Shown: positions 34,916 through 45,964 of the stretch, in pieces
How positions within the stretch are numbered: position 1 is the stretch's first letter
How the letters are laid out: each line of letters begins with the position of its first letter
NCBI GenBank assembly: GCA_049724395.1
Contig: JAUGWO010000084.1
Location: forward strand, 108,885-172,884
Length of the DNA stretch: 64,000 bases
Direction: 5' to 3'
DNA from: Spongospora subterranea f. sp. subterranea
Lineage: Eukaryota > Endomyxa: Phytomyxea > Phytomyxea > Plasmodiophorida
Notes under the pieces: model-generated
Databases searched by the model: none
What the model was told of the DNA's origin: nothing
The model's input: the letters and a program-made list of their open reading frames with translations, nothing else
Translations under genes and position numbers: made by a program

Positions 34916-35299
34916 CTAAACTGTAATTAACGAACAAGATTGTGACACGACTGGACTACACCATAGGAAAAACCGCCTAGGACTATCATGAAGACAACAG
35001 ACAAACTCAAGGCTTTTATTCACTTGGATTGCTAATAACTTTGCTTATATTGCTCCGCTCCCTTTCTACCTTTCTGCTTCAGAAAGGATTTACCCCTTGG
35101 CATCCGATGGCACTGGCCTATTGAAAAATCTCTGGAAATGACCTTCTGGCGGGTGATTTCGAGATGATTTCCAAAATCGTACTTTTCGATCGTGTGATAC
35201 ACCATCGTCATCGAAGATGAATGTCCAAGATTATCGCAGTGAATAGTTCTACGTGTCAATTAACACATTTCACATTTACTTAGTAATGGTTTTCGTTTT

Positions 35300-36192
35300 C
35301 GGCCTTAATCTTTTCATATGTCGCAAATTCTATCTAAAAAAACATCACCTTGTTGATGCAAGATCTGCTTTGGCAGGTGCGGTTTGGTAAACTCTTCATC
35401 GATAGTCAGGTAGTATGCGTTGGATTTTCGGGTCAAAGAGAACCACGTCTTATCGATGTGGACGCCATCGTACATCTCCAGAAATTTCGGGGAAACTGCT
35501 ATGGAGTCTTGTTCTGGCTTTGAAATGCAAAATCGCCAGCGTGCGATTGTATTTGCCTCAGTAAGCGTTAGACGAATGATTCCACTTTTTACATTCTGTG
35601 CAAAATAGAATGAGGAATTCCTGTCCCTCGCTTTTTTGGAAACACGCCCGCTACTGGCCAAGAATATCGACATGTTTCTGCTTTCGACCACAATATTTCT
35701 TGCGATAAGAAACGTCTGCAGCAACGCTTCCGGCGATCAAGGACTGATTTCCGCGGCTCCAAACTCGGCTAACCGTTTTCCAGTTTGTCCCGTGTTTGGT
35801 CGGCTACTTTGGTAAAAAATTCCCTTTGCAGGGTGCCCACGGTTTTTCAACATTTTAAAAGGACTCTCATAGATAGCCCGGCGCTGGTCGTTGTTCAGCA
35901 TGAGCCCGGTTCTTATATTCGCCCAACCCTATATTAAAAATGATTCGACAGCATATCTCATGACATGAACAGTATGCGCATTTGGTGTATTGCCTCATAC
36001 AGAGATCCATGACGCCATCTTTGAATGAAGATATAGCAATGGAAATCTAGCGATGCTGCTTTGAGTTCATTACATATGAAAGAAATGAACTGTTTTCGCG
36101 ATCATGTAGTTTCGATTCGATGCTTTTGAAAATTGACCTTAATCCGGTGAAAGAACCCGTATCGACCAGTTATTTTGGAACGGAGGGAGTGA
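35300..36192 (-). mobile_element. Mariner-like transposon relic 4
   Basis: The right end at 36190-36171, on the minus strand ACTCCCTCCGTTCCAAAATA, is an exact plant/oomycete-type terminal repeat. The leader is nearly the same as in relic 2. The transposase reads NNDQRRAIYESPFKMLKNRG and later VHIDKTWFSLTRKSNAYYLT with DEEFTKPHLPKQ, i.e. past the first catalytic Asp. Later parts are missing or replaced by relic 3. Frames are broken. Confidence 0.78.
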
Positions 36193-36197
36193 ATATA

Positions 36198-36619
36198 TAT
36201 CACGACACGAAAGAACTATCACGACACGAAAGAACTATCACGACACGAAAGAACTATCACGACACGAAAGAACTATCACGACACGAAAGAACTATCACGA
36301 CACGAAAGAACTATCACGACACGAAAGAACTATCACGACACGAAAGAACTATCACGACACGAAAGAACTATCACGACACGAAAGAACTATCACGACACGA
36401 ACTATCACGACACGAAAGAACTATCACGACACGAAAGAACTATCACGACAGAACTATCACGACACGAAAGAACTATCACGACACGAAAGAACTATCACGA
36501 CACGAAAGAACTACACGAAAGAACTATCACGACACGAAAGAACTATCACGACACGAAAGAACTATCACGACACGAAAGAACTATCACGACACGAAAGAAC
36601 TATCACGACACGAAAGAAC
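36198..36619. repeat. 19-bp minisatellite, about 22 copies
   Basis: Unit ATCACGACACGAAAGAACT repeats with a few shortened units. It starts directly outside the terminal repeat of mariner relic 4. Because 19 is not a multiple of three, the long frame across it cycles through three reading phases of the same unit, so it is not evidence of a gene. Confidence 0.95.
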
Positions 36620-37424
36620 CTTGAAGGCGGCAGTTTCAACTTACAAAGGTTTCCATTTCTGCCACCATATGGCAATGTGTGATAATGTCAACGGTCAGTG
36701 TGGCAGCTCCTGCCCTTCAAAAGCGACCTTGTCGGGCCAATCGGTTCACGACCAGCTCGTGAAATATCGGAAAGCGAACAGGCAGCTATTGAAGCCCAAT
36801 ACTCGCAAGGTTTTATTTATGTAGGCGAAGACTAACAATCGAAAGTTCATCAGCTCAACGCTTTCTCGGTTTACTTGAATAGATTAGGCTATGACCTCGC
36901 AGGTTGACTTATGTTCGGGGATGATGTGGCAGATTGAGGCGTATCGACCGTGCGGGTGTTTGGACAGGATATCACTACAATCGAGTCGAAACGGACGTTC
37001 ATCCTTTAACCACTGAAAGTCTGATGCATCTCGGCCAACATTCTGTTGCTATGGTATAGGAACGCCCAACGTTCGCATCGATATGTTTGAGTATTGTAGT
37101 ATTGAACTGAGTTGTTGCCTGTCAAATATAAAGCCACAGCCAAATGGCGAGACGAAAACAAGAGCAAGAGAACGTTTTGAGCGTGTAGATCAATCCAGGT
37201 CAGCAACAAACAAGTTGATAGAATTCTAAACCAAGCTAATCCTTGACCGGCGACTTTGCAATGATCGTCAGAGGTAGTCAAGATTACTTGAAGGTTCAGA
37301 CAGCTCACCCGAAGGTCAAAATTTCGATGATGAGAGAGAAGTTTTTCAAAGTTGAGAACTTCACAAAAGAGGATCAAGAATTTTAATGAGGGTTTGGTTT
37401 GGGCGTGTAGAGTGGCCGATCATC
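36620..37424. other. Spacer before HECT copy C
   Basis: No supported gene. A minus-strand frame at 37377-37006 contains a hydrophobic stretch (LSTCLLLTWIDLHAQNVLLL) but has no clear start or relatives. Confidence 0.45.
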
Positions 37425-40258
37425 TCAACATAGTTGGAATTCGTTGGAGAGTTCAATAATGTTGATGGTTGCGACTAGCGCATCGCGAAGACCCGACTCG
37501 GAGGTGAATGGTTTCAAAAACAAAATCTGTTCACATCGAGATGCGAAAATGGATTTGTCTATATAATCTGAGAAAATCCGTCAGAATATTGATTGATCGT
37601 CAATGACAATACAATTGATGGACCTTGTAGATGAATAGTGAGGGGGCGTTTGAGTAAGGAAAGACCACCAGGTGGTGGACGATCATTACCCGTTACGAAC
37701 ATCAGGAACTGGTGACGTTGAGATGGGGTCAATGTCTCCAATACATTCCACAGAATCTGGACCGTTTGATGTGTCTCAGAACAGCCGACATATCTGGTAA
37801 ATACAATGATCAATCTCTAACACTAAATCAATTCGGAAACAACCTCACGTACTGGCAATGGGGTTTCAGATCGGAGAAATCGATTAGGACAGGACCGTTG
37901 AGAATCAATTCTAGTTCCTGTGGCGCCAAATTATTCAGGTTCAAAGCGAACCCACATCCAAGGCGAAACCTGTATGGGAGGACGATTACGACATCACCAT
38001 CATTAATATCCGATCGCATCATTACCCTGTCCGTAAAGTTTTGAATTCGCAGGACAGGTACTCGTTAAGGAAAAAGTGCATATATGCTTCGACGAAACCC
38101 AGGTGATTGCCGGGAGCTATCCCATCCCCTCAATCCAAAATTTAAATCTTGAAACATCGTAACAACCAACTCCAATTCCTCTAAACGACAATCAAATTTA
38201 GGGGAGATGAGATAATAAGAGGTATAATAATGGCCCCACCAGGTGTTCGGGAATCATCAAGAAGGTATTCAGCAAATCTATAGCGGGATGGGAACAGAAT
38301 TTCTAAATCCGGTAGCGACAGATCAATGTTCAGCAGCCTTTTATAAAAGCAGGATGGAAAATTAAGATGTAACTGAACGCCATGATAAAAGGCCAATCCA
38401 AATAAAACCCCTGTGGACAACTGGAGATCAGATCACCACAGCAGATCGGAATAGTGCAATATGAAAAAATGATCCGTTTCGATCTGTGTAAATATCACAT
38501 AAATCAAACGGCCAGTTCCTGCAGATGTAAATACGGTTTTCAATATGAATAGATCTCAAATCGCAACTCTATAAATGAGTTATATTTTCCCAACCCATAT
38601 GATGAAACCTATCGAGTTTAGTTTCATCGGTCTCTTGCGAAAGATAAAGATATTGACTCTCCTCGACTGTCTGAAAAACGCCTATCAAAACGGTTATTGG
38701 TAATGAGGATATACAAGGCGGATACAGTTATCAACTATGGAGATGCAATTTTTGGAAGAATCGATCAAAGAACTGTTTTTGCTTGTTGAGACATGAAGTT
38801 ATGGTTGGTTCATCTTTAAGCACAGGTTGACCATCTAAATCCACCGGTAGACCGATATTGATAATTATCTGAAGGAATAACAGTTAGAGGGAATTGCAAC
38901 AATGGCGAGAACAGCCAACTTTGTGTAAAGAATATCCTTTTGCCAAACAATTACCAATAACAGTTAGAGCCTCTTCCACGAGATGATCATCGGAGACCTG
39001 AAATAACAACACAATGAATAAAGGGTCACGTTCATGAGGAGTCTCCGGAAAATACACGAAAAAGTAGAAAATTCTGACGGTGTTTCTGATGAATTGCATT
39101 GATTTTCTCAGTGATCCGCTGTTTCTTATGATCCAAATTCAGTAGAAATGTGACATCGCTCATCGTTTGCTGGAAATGGGGAATCTGAGCAACTACCACA
39201 GCAACGTTGTCTTTATAAAAATCCGAGCAAAGGAATTGTATGATATCGATGAGAATTGGAGACGAACATTACCCACAAAACATTCACAACTGGTGAGATA
39301 GAGCGGCAATGACGACGATGCTTCCTAAAACGGACACAATCAACTGACTACGGCAACGCGAATCGGTGACATAGCGGACCAGAGGACGTCAAGAAACTTG
39401 TGGAGATCACCAAGGATTAACTTGAACAGTGGAACTGTTAAACTATAGAAAAACTCATACACGGCCGAATCATGAATTTGAGAGTCATCCTCATAGTCGG
39501 CAGTTGCAGCATTCCAAAACATCCGAATTTCATCGTTGGAAAAAGACGGGAGATAGATTTTACGCAATTGAGACAATGACAGCACCTGTTGAACTGATCA
39601 GCTGAGAGTTTCTGAGGAAATCGGATGAACGGACACATCGGATTGAACCCATTTCCCCAACGAAACTTGGTTGAGGTCCTGATATATCAATTAAACAACA
39701 CGGAATGCGCAAACTGAGTTCAAAACAATACGATCTGGACTGTGACCCAAGGAATCTTCAATATATACAGGATTGGAGAAAATCGGGTGTCATTCCTCCT
39801 CTGTTGTCAGAAGCCACTTCAGACGATGACTCAGGTATATCTTCTTGCATTGCGGTGACCATGCTCACACTCGATTCAGATTGGCGATCCGAGATAATGT
39901 GCTCTGGATGTTGGACTACATCACAAGACGATGAATAACCGTCCTGAATGATGGTGTGTGAACAACCTTCCTCTGTGTCGTTGTTGCCCAGAAAGGCATT
40001 GTCGGATTCATCCTTCACCTGATCATCACTGATTTTAGGGCAACAGGTTCAGGCGACAGACCATTGTGCTGAACCGCCATCAAACGGATGTTGTTCACCA
40101 ACCTGATCTTCAATGGAGTTCGGACCACTTGATGAAGTTGGAGGTGGTTTCGCATGGGATAAACAAATAATGATCCAAACGATGGCGATTTGGAGAAGAG
40201 AATTAACTTGTCCAGACCTAGGTCTGCCCGTAGATAGCAATATATCCAGACCCATCAT
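37425..40258 (-). CDS. Secreted HECT-type E3 ubiquitin ligase, copy C
   Basis: Third member, 13.5 kb from copy B. Signal peptide MGLDILLSTGRPRSGQVNSL with core LLQIAIVWIIIC and likely cleavage after LSHA. Linker KDESDNAFLGNNDTEEGCSH follows the same variable intron (CAG|GTTGGT to GATCAG). Helical domain SQLRKIYLPSFSNDEIRMFW. HECT landmarks: VVNVLWVMFVSNSHRY, SDDHLVEEALTVIGNCLAKG, FGLAFYHGVQLHLNFPSCFY, LAPQELELILNGPVLIDFSD, FLMFVTGNDRPPPGG, and the C-lobe FASRCEQILFLKPFTSES with the catalytic Cys. It reads two to three residues past the copy A/B stop. One extra base in an A3 run near 39230 (plus strand) shifts the frame in the N-lobe exon; this may be assembly error or a real lesion. More diverged from A and B than they are from each other. 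Confidence 0.75.
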
Positions 40259-40372
40259 AAACAGCAGTTGAATGGTTGCAACCTGTGAGGATGACTCCCT
40301 TGACTGAAAAATCCGTGCACTTTCGCCAATTTGGTAGTATACTATGTACACGCGGAAACAGGCAATGCGTTT

Positions 40373-40532
40373 CAGCTGTCGACAGCTGCGGACATTCTCA
40401 GCTGTTGACAGCTGCGGACATTCTCAGACTCAGCTATCGACAGCTGCGGACATTCTCAGCTGTCGACAGTGTTGAGGGGGGGCCTTGTTTCCCCCCAGAC
40501 AGGTATCTGATTGGTTCAGCTGTCGACAGCTG
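40373..40532. promoter_or_regulatory. Array of CAGCTGTCGACAGCTG palindromes upstream of HECT copy C
   Basis: Five 15-16 bp palindromes or near-palindromes at 40373, 40399, 40431, 40457 and 40517, the first three separated by GCGGACATTCT. Each contains two CAGCTG E-box-type hexamers around a GTCGAC centre. A G7/C6 hairpin lies at 40476-40496. The array is 115-275 bp upstream of the copy C start and ends 30 bp before the pogo element. Dyad symmetry and repetition fit protein binding sites. Copies A and B lack it. Confidence 0.5.
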
Positions 40533-40561
40533 AAAAAATTGCCGCTACCGTACGTACTGTA

Positions 40562-41536
40562 CAGAGTTTTCCCTCGATGTAGTGACACCTCGGATTAGTG
40601 ACACCCTCGCTTTAGTGACAGTTTTCTCTGGATCACCGCTAGGATAGTGACACCCCCTGTCACTAATTCGATTTATCGACACCTTTATGCCTTCACAGTC
40701 AAAGTCACTAAATCGAGGGACTGTCGCACGTACACTCAAGTGTATATAATACAGTCGCACAGAGTTTCGGTAAGTCCGTGACGGATTAAACCCATGGTGC
40801 CGAGATCATTGTAATATCTGCACAGTCGGCTTTTAATGCGATTGAATCTATACGCCAGTATTTGTTTACCATCCCCAGCGATTGTTCGGCATTTCAATTT
40901 GCAAACAAGCACAAACTACAAGAGGCGCTGCCTTCGTTTCAAAAGATCGTGGGGAAAGAGGCTCAAACAGCCAAACTCGACCGACTTGCTCAACCGACGA
41001 TTGATTCTTTCTTTAAAGCCGCACCCAAGCTGCCCTCGAATTCTTCGTCAAATCGATTCGATTTACCAAATGATTGGGAAGGCATGAACCAGCTCTACCA
41101 TTTATACAACGTAGAATCGCACTCTAAGGGTGAACAGGTGACGAAAAATTCGTTAACGCTGGCCAAGGACCACCTCATCGCTTGGATCAAGCATGTCGGT
41201 CCCAAAAAAGATGGCGTAATTATAGCCAACGGCCACATCAACCGTCTGAAAAATCTTATCGATCAATTTTGAATACATATTACAATACATTTCACAGCAA
41301 ATGTTTGTTCACGAAGAATTCGAGGGCAGCTTGGGTGCGCCTTTGAAGAAAGAATCAATCGTCGGTTGACAAGTCGGTCGAGTTTGGCTGTAATTTCCTG
41401 TCGATAGAGCCTCTTTGCGCTTTCATAGGGCAAAAACTCGCAGAGTTACGCTCGGTCTCTTGCATTAGTGACAACCTTGATTTAGTGACAGGAAGTCCAG
41501 GATAATTAGGTGTCACTAAATCGAGGGAGAACTCTG
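40562..41536 (+). mobile_element. pogo/Tigger-type transposon, internally deleted
   Basis: Terminal inverted repeats CAGAGTTTTCCCTCGATGTA and, at the right end, CAGAGTTCTCCCTCGATTTA on the minus strand, with TA on the left flank. Internal TTAGTGACA motifs repeat near both ends. A frame from about 40826 to 41272 encodes the C-terminal part of a Tigger-like transposase: AFNAIESIRQYLF, FANKHKLQEALPSFQKIVG and a PCNA-interacting box QPTIDSFF. The DDE core is missing, so it cannot move itself. The right part contains an inverted, slightly diverged copy of the PIP-box region (41311-41393 against 40965-41050). Confidence 0.8.
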
Positions 41537-41783
41537 TTCACAAAATAAATGGTCAACAAACAACATCACAATATCTGCAAAAGTAAGCACCTTTTGACGG
41601 GTTTGTAATTGTTTCATCACAAAAGAGTCACAATTAGCAAATTGAGGCAAAATGAAAATTCATTTCAGTGAGACCTCAACAGGCAATCGGTCAGGATTTG
41701 AAAAAGTGTACATTAACATTTAGTGCAATACCCAGGTTGCGACGACAATCCAATCACATACAAGTGTGACATGTGCCGTTTTG

Positions 41784-43450
41784 TTAAAACATACAGGTAA
41801 TGCCATCGTTTCCGTGCTCGGAAACAACGCGTCCACGTGAAAGCCGCAAACTGAACGCTTGAATTTCTGGAACCGATGCGGCAGGCTGCTGGTATGGTAC
41901 CAACATTTGCCTTGTCAGAGCGAATCCCGAGTCTCCGAATCGATACTGGCCTGGACTAAAGAAGTCCCCAGGACGATTATGAACCTGCCCAGATTCCCAG
42001 ATATTAGAGTCATGCACCGATCCAGGCCATCCAGCAATAACGTAGCGAATGCATTGATTGTGGTCAAGAGTTAGCATTACGTTCATTGAGTAAGTGTATT
42101 TTCGATTATAGGAGTAATACACTTCTCCATCTAACTTCGGTTTCTGATAAAGCACTATGTGAGTGCCATCCGTTAAGAGTAGGGCTCCGATCTGATCGAG
42201 TCGGATCGGATACCCACCCAATACCGGGATCCGATCCGGGAAACCGGATCGAATCCAGATAGGTATCCGGTATCCGACCATACAAGTGGCGATTTTTTGA
42301 AAATCGGAGAACATTTTAGATTTTTTATTCAGACTTAAGGGTGCTTCTCCCAAACATTAACGCTGACATGGTCTCTGGCTTCAAAACTGGCGACGAAGTA
42401 CGATCATATTACGGCCACAGTTAAAGATACGCTCCACTGCTACTGATGACCCAGGTACAGACAAAATATTTTTCTACACTATACTCAAGAGTGGAAATTG
42501 CAGTGCGCTTTCAGTAGTATACAGGGTCCACATTCGGGTCTTCAAAATGTAGGCTTAAATACGTGTCGACCTTAATTATATGGCCCTTGGCTTCTGCGAA
42601 ACAATGCGAAAACATGTCGCTGCGAGCAACTGGAACAAATAGTTTGGCGAAACGAGTACGCGGACGATTGAGAGGCACGGGCGCCAACCGGATCGGGCGC
42701 CATTCGTTTATTTGAGTTTCTGAGCCATGAGGCCATCCTAATGACAGGCAAGACGGACATTCACTCGGATCGGATACAGGGTCAAATCCGAGATCCGATC
42801 CGAGGCACTTCTCGGATACCGGATACATGCCTAGTATCCGGATCCGATCGGAGCCCTAGTTGAGAGAATACAACCGTCGAACCCAAATTCAATCATATTG
42901 AACGAACTTAGCGCCTCTCTTCCGGCAGCATTTGGCCATGAATATACTTCGCACATAAGTTTTCAGTGCTTTGACCACCCTTTTGGTATATAATATTGCG
43001 GCTTTACATCCAGTTCATTTAGCTCTGGCAACTTTACCAACTGCACAACCATAATCGGAATGGCCTAGGCGGTCCAAAGCACATGCTAGCTGAATCCATC
43101 TCTCTCCTTGCGGGCAGTCAGAATTGTTGTGGATACGGGATCATCTGTACGGCACGCTGTTTGAAATTGAGAAGCTGAATTTACCTTCGATTTCGTGAAG
43201 AATGAAAGCAAAGGTTTGCTGGCTAACTCTTACTTCTTGAATAAATTCAACAATTTCAAGAAACGGTTTCGGCGATTCCTTAGACAACTGTGCTCATTGA
43301 TCACTGCTCTGAAAAGCATCATCAACTTTGCTGTTTTCCGGGCACGAGCCGCTATGCCTAGTTTACTATGATGATGCAATATTTGCTGAATGGCTAGCAA
43401 GAATAAGGCTCCATCGAGGTCTTGTCAATAATAGGCCTCTTTCTGAGATT
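41784..43450 (-). mobile_element. PIF/Harbinger transposase relic, split by a hAT insertion
   Basis: Minus-strand reading upstream of the insertion (about 43000-42867) gives EFGFDGCIL, and downstream (42171-41784) gives LTDGTHIVLYQKPKLDGEV, SYNRKYTYSMNVMLTLDHNQ, GWPGSVHDSNIW and YRFGDSGFALTRQMLVPY, ending near VVSEHG. These are DDE_Tnp_4 nuclease blocks with catalytic Asp in DGTH and GDSG. The acidic N-terminal exon and the companion Myb-like gene are not seen. The 5' boundary is approximate. Inactivated at least by the insertion. Confidence 0.8.
42180..42858. mobile_element. hAT-type element inserted in the Harbinger gene
   Basis: Ends TAGGGCTCCGATC and GATCGGAGCCCTA are inverted repeats. 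The 8-bp flanks GTTAAGAG (42172-42179) and GTTGAGAG (42859-42866) are a target-site duplication with one change. Subterminal GGATCCGATCC-like motifs recur. A minus-strand frame (42828-42511) ends in a segment like the hAT dimerisation tail (FAKLFVPVARSDMFSHCFAE, VDTYLSLHFED). Most of the transposase is missing, so it is non-autonomous. Confidence 0.8.
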
Positions 43451-43459
43451 CGTGTCATG

Positions 43460-43799
43460 TTTGATACCCTCCACCACGAAAACTTTCGGATCTCCCGCTA
43501 AAATTCTCCGCCTGAGATAAACTATTCATGTTTGATCCCCCTGGTCCCGTAGTCCCGTACACAAAGCCGATCTGACACTGACAGAGTGTATGTAAATACC
43601 GCTATTTGTTAAGTCTGCCAATGATAATTTCATGTGTGAGGGGCATGTGCCTGAGTCTGACTGATGTACATACAGTACCATCAACTCGTTACATACATGC
43701 AGCAGTGCAAAAGTTTCTATTCTGCAACATATCGTGACTGTGGAGGGTGGACCCATATCAATTAACGACATTAACCATCTGAACAGCTTGATTATGTAT
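43460..43799. other. Intergenic, nothing recognised
   Basis: A minus-strand frame at 43771-43526 has no supporting features. Confidence 0.45.
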
Positions 43800-44520
43800 C
43801 AGTTCATGACGCTCTCGGACTACTAAACGCATTTAGCCGGTCGATCATCGACGATCTCTCGTCAATTATGAATTTCGCGATCTGGATCGTAATCTCGATC
43901 GTCGGCGTATATCTACAAAGGCAGGTCTCAACATGGGCGGCCGCGATATTCCCTGGGTCGTCACCAGGTCCTGTTTTTTTGTCAGCTCGCTGCTTCCAGC
44001 TTCGTACTGATTGCGACTTTAGTCGATGATATATCACCAGATCATGCGGCTGCAGTTAGCCGTGATTTGGGGTTTTCGTTGTTTCCTGTAACACCTCCCA
44101 GCCTTCCAGACATTTGGTTTCTGACTGCCCTGATCTTGACCATTGTCGCCGTTTCCAACAGAAACCGGTCTCCCCAGGTCGCCAGATATCAAGATGCTGA
44201 ACCATGTGATTAATTTCGTTTTCCGGTTAATATTCTGTTCAATTGACTTTATTCAGCTAATGTATGCGGGAGGTATCATTTGGGTATTCTGTTCCCAACT
44301 ATCATTTTTATCGACGATTCCCTTGCCTGATTCCGATTGTTTGACATCTTCTCACCCTCCGTTGCACTCGTTTTCTTTGTTCGCGCGCTCCAGTTCATTA
44401 CGTTTGTCCTTTCATGCGACCGTGATCACCATTCTTATGCTTTCCTGGCAGACTTACCATCCAATTATGAAGATAGAATCAATGTAATTTTCACAAAACG
44501 GAGCTGGTCCTTGATCTGAA
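43800..44520 (+). CDS. Possible exons of a membrane protein upstream of the methyltransferase
   Basis: Plus-strand segments look coding but were not joined firmly: a transmembrane start (MNFAIWIVISIVGVYLQRQ) near 43869-43925, SFVLIATLVDDISPDHAAAV with PDIWFLTALILTIVAVSNRN near 44005-44160, and VFFVRALQFITFVLSCDRDH with YAFLADLPSNYEDRIN near 44373-44485. Short introns are likely between them (for example GTGATTAA to TTATTCAG, 44206-44256). They may be the 5' part of the methyltransferase gene or a separate gene. Family not recognised. Confidence 0.3.
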
Positions 44521-44542
44521 TTTTCAGGATAGGCGTCGAGCG

Positions 44543-45964
44543 ATGATGACATCCTGGATATTATCGTTGGTATCAATTATGTCTTCACGGATCGATTACA
44601 CTGCTGATGTGGTTCGCGGCACAATCTTTTCGTACATCATATTCTACTCTTTCATCTACTTTTCAGTCGATAATATGGAACGTCAAGATGCAACAAGAAA
44701 TGAAATAAACATCAGCGTTGAAGAGAAGCCGAGAAAGCCGTCTCGTGGGGAAGGTGTTGTCGATGCAAAAAGGTCACAGCCGGAGGTGAAAGTAGTACAA
44801 CCAGCCAAGCCCGCCCCCTTCTCGGCATTCGTCATAAATGCTGAAGTAACTCGTTTACGCGATGTATACTTGACTTTATTGAGACATGCTCTCACAAATA
44901 CGTTGTACGAGGATTCCCCCCTGGTTGTGTTCGACTGTACTGATCGCTCAAATTTCATCCGAAATTCCGCCTATAATTGGCGAATTAGAGAGGCCGGTTT
45001 AGATCTTCCCCAGAAGGCACACTGTACGTTCATGGTTCATCAGCGTTTTTCAGTTTTGTAAATGCCTGTATAGCACGGTCCGGTGGTATGAGGTTGCAAA
45101 CATTGGGACGATGCGTGGAACAGTTGCTCGCTGAAACCGTTAGAGGGGATTTACTGGATATTGGCGTCTGGCGTGGAGGAGATGCTGCGTACATGAGGGG
45201 TGTATTGCTCGCCTTCAATTGTAATGACAGGAACGTAATTATGGCCGATAATTTCAAAGGCGCTGTCTTTGTTCCGAACAGGTCAGTCGTTTTATCCAGC
45301 CCCTTGCCTTTCCTGAGAATTCTCGACAAAGATTGAAATTCTTTCTCAAAACGCTTTGCGCGGTCATTCCAATGACGTGGGTTGTCAATATTTTATCACT
45401 TCTAACCCGTATCATTCCGAAAGCAGCGAATTTTCCAATGGCGGCAGAGCATCGCAGATCCGATTCGTCAAGCATCGCTTGGTTGCAATTCCGTTTATCA
45501 AATCCTGGAGTTGTTGAACTGTCTTCAGAGAGAACAGATTTAGCTTCGGTTAAAGATATGCTTAAAAGGTATGTAAGCATGGTTTACATGCCATTTGTAA
45601 CTATTCACAGCCTGTTTAACAGATATGAGCTTCTTGATGGTCAAGTCCATTTTCTCATAGGAGACGTAAAACACACACTGTCATCTGTCGATACGGAAGA
45701 AATATCGTTGTTTAGAGTTGGGGGAAGAATATCAGAACCGGATACATTACAGGTCAGATTCTGAAAACATTCTCAAACTCTGTTTCAATTAATTTTCAGG
45801 CACTCATCTGTCTCTATCCACGCCTCAGCGTCGGTGGGTATGTTTTCATTGATGATTATTCTGGAACAATTTCTGCAATCAACAGGTTTAGAGAAGAGCG
45901 AGACATCCACGATCCAATTATTTGGGTGGATCATCAATGTGTTTTCTGGAGAAAGGCAGCGTGA
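44543..45964 (+). CDS. TylF/macrocin O-methyltransferase-like protein, membrane-anchored
   Basis: SAM-dependent O-methyltransferase-like fold. Blocks in order: MMTSWILSLVSIMSSRIDYT with a hydrophobic stretch (possible membrane anchor), a Lys/Glu/Pro-rich linker, LRDVYLTLLRHALTNTLYED, RLQTLGRCVEQLLAETVRGD, DIGVWRGGDAAYMRGVLLAF (SAM-binding loop) and VIMADNFKGAVF, then across an intron DMLKRYELLDGQVHFLIGDV, and ALICLYPRLSVGGYVFIDDY ending VDHQCVFWRKAA. The bacterial family has an acidic DGD motif where this protein reads RVGGRISEP, so metal binding may be lost. The join near 45021-45052 needs either a 20-26 nt intron or one base in a T5 run. Start could also be ATG 44675. Substrate unknown. Family is mainly bacterial, so ancient transfer is possible. 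Confidence 0.68.

Noticed and set aside
36198-36619. CRISPR-like array of 19-bp repeats
   Set aside because: No unique spacers between repeats; plain minisatellite.
36120-36824. A 234-codon plus-strand frame with HDTKELSRHERT repeats
   Set aside because: It is the 19-bp minisatellite read in rotating phase; no start context, splice sites or non-repeat domain support it.
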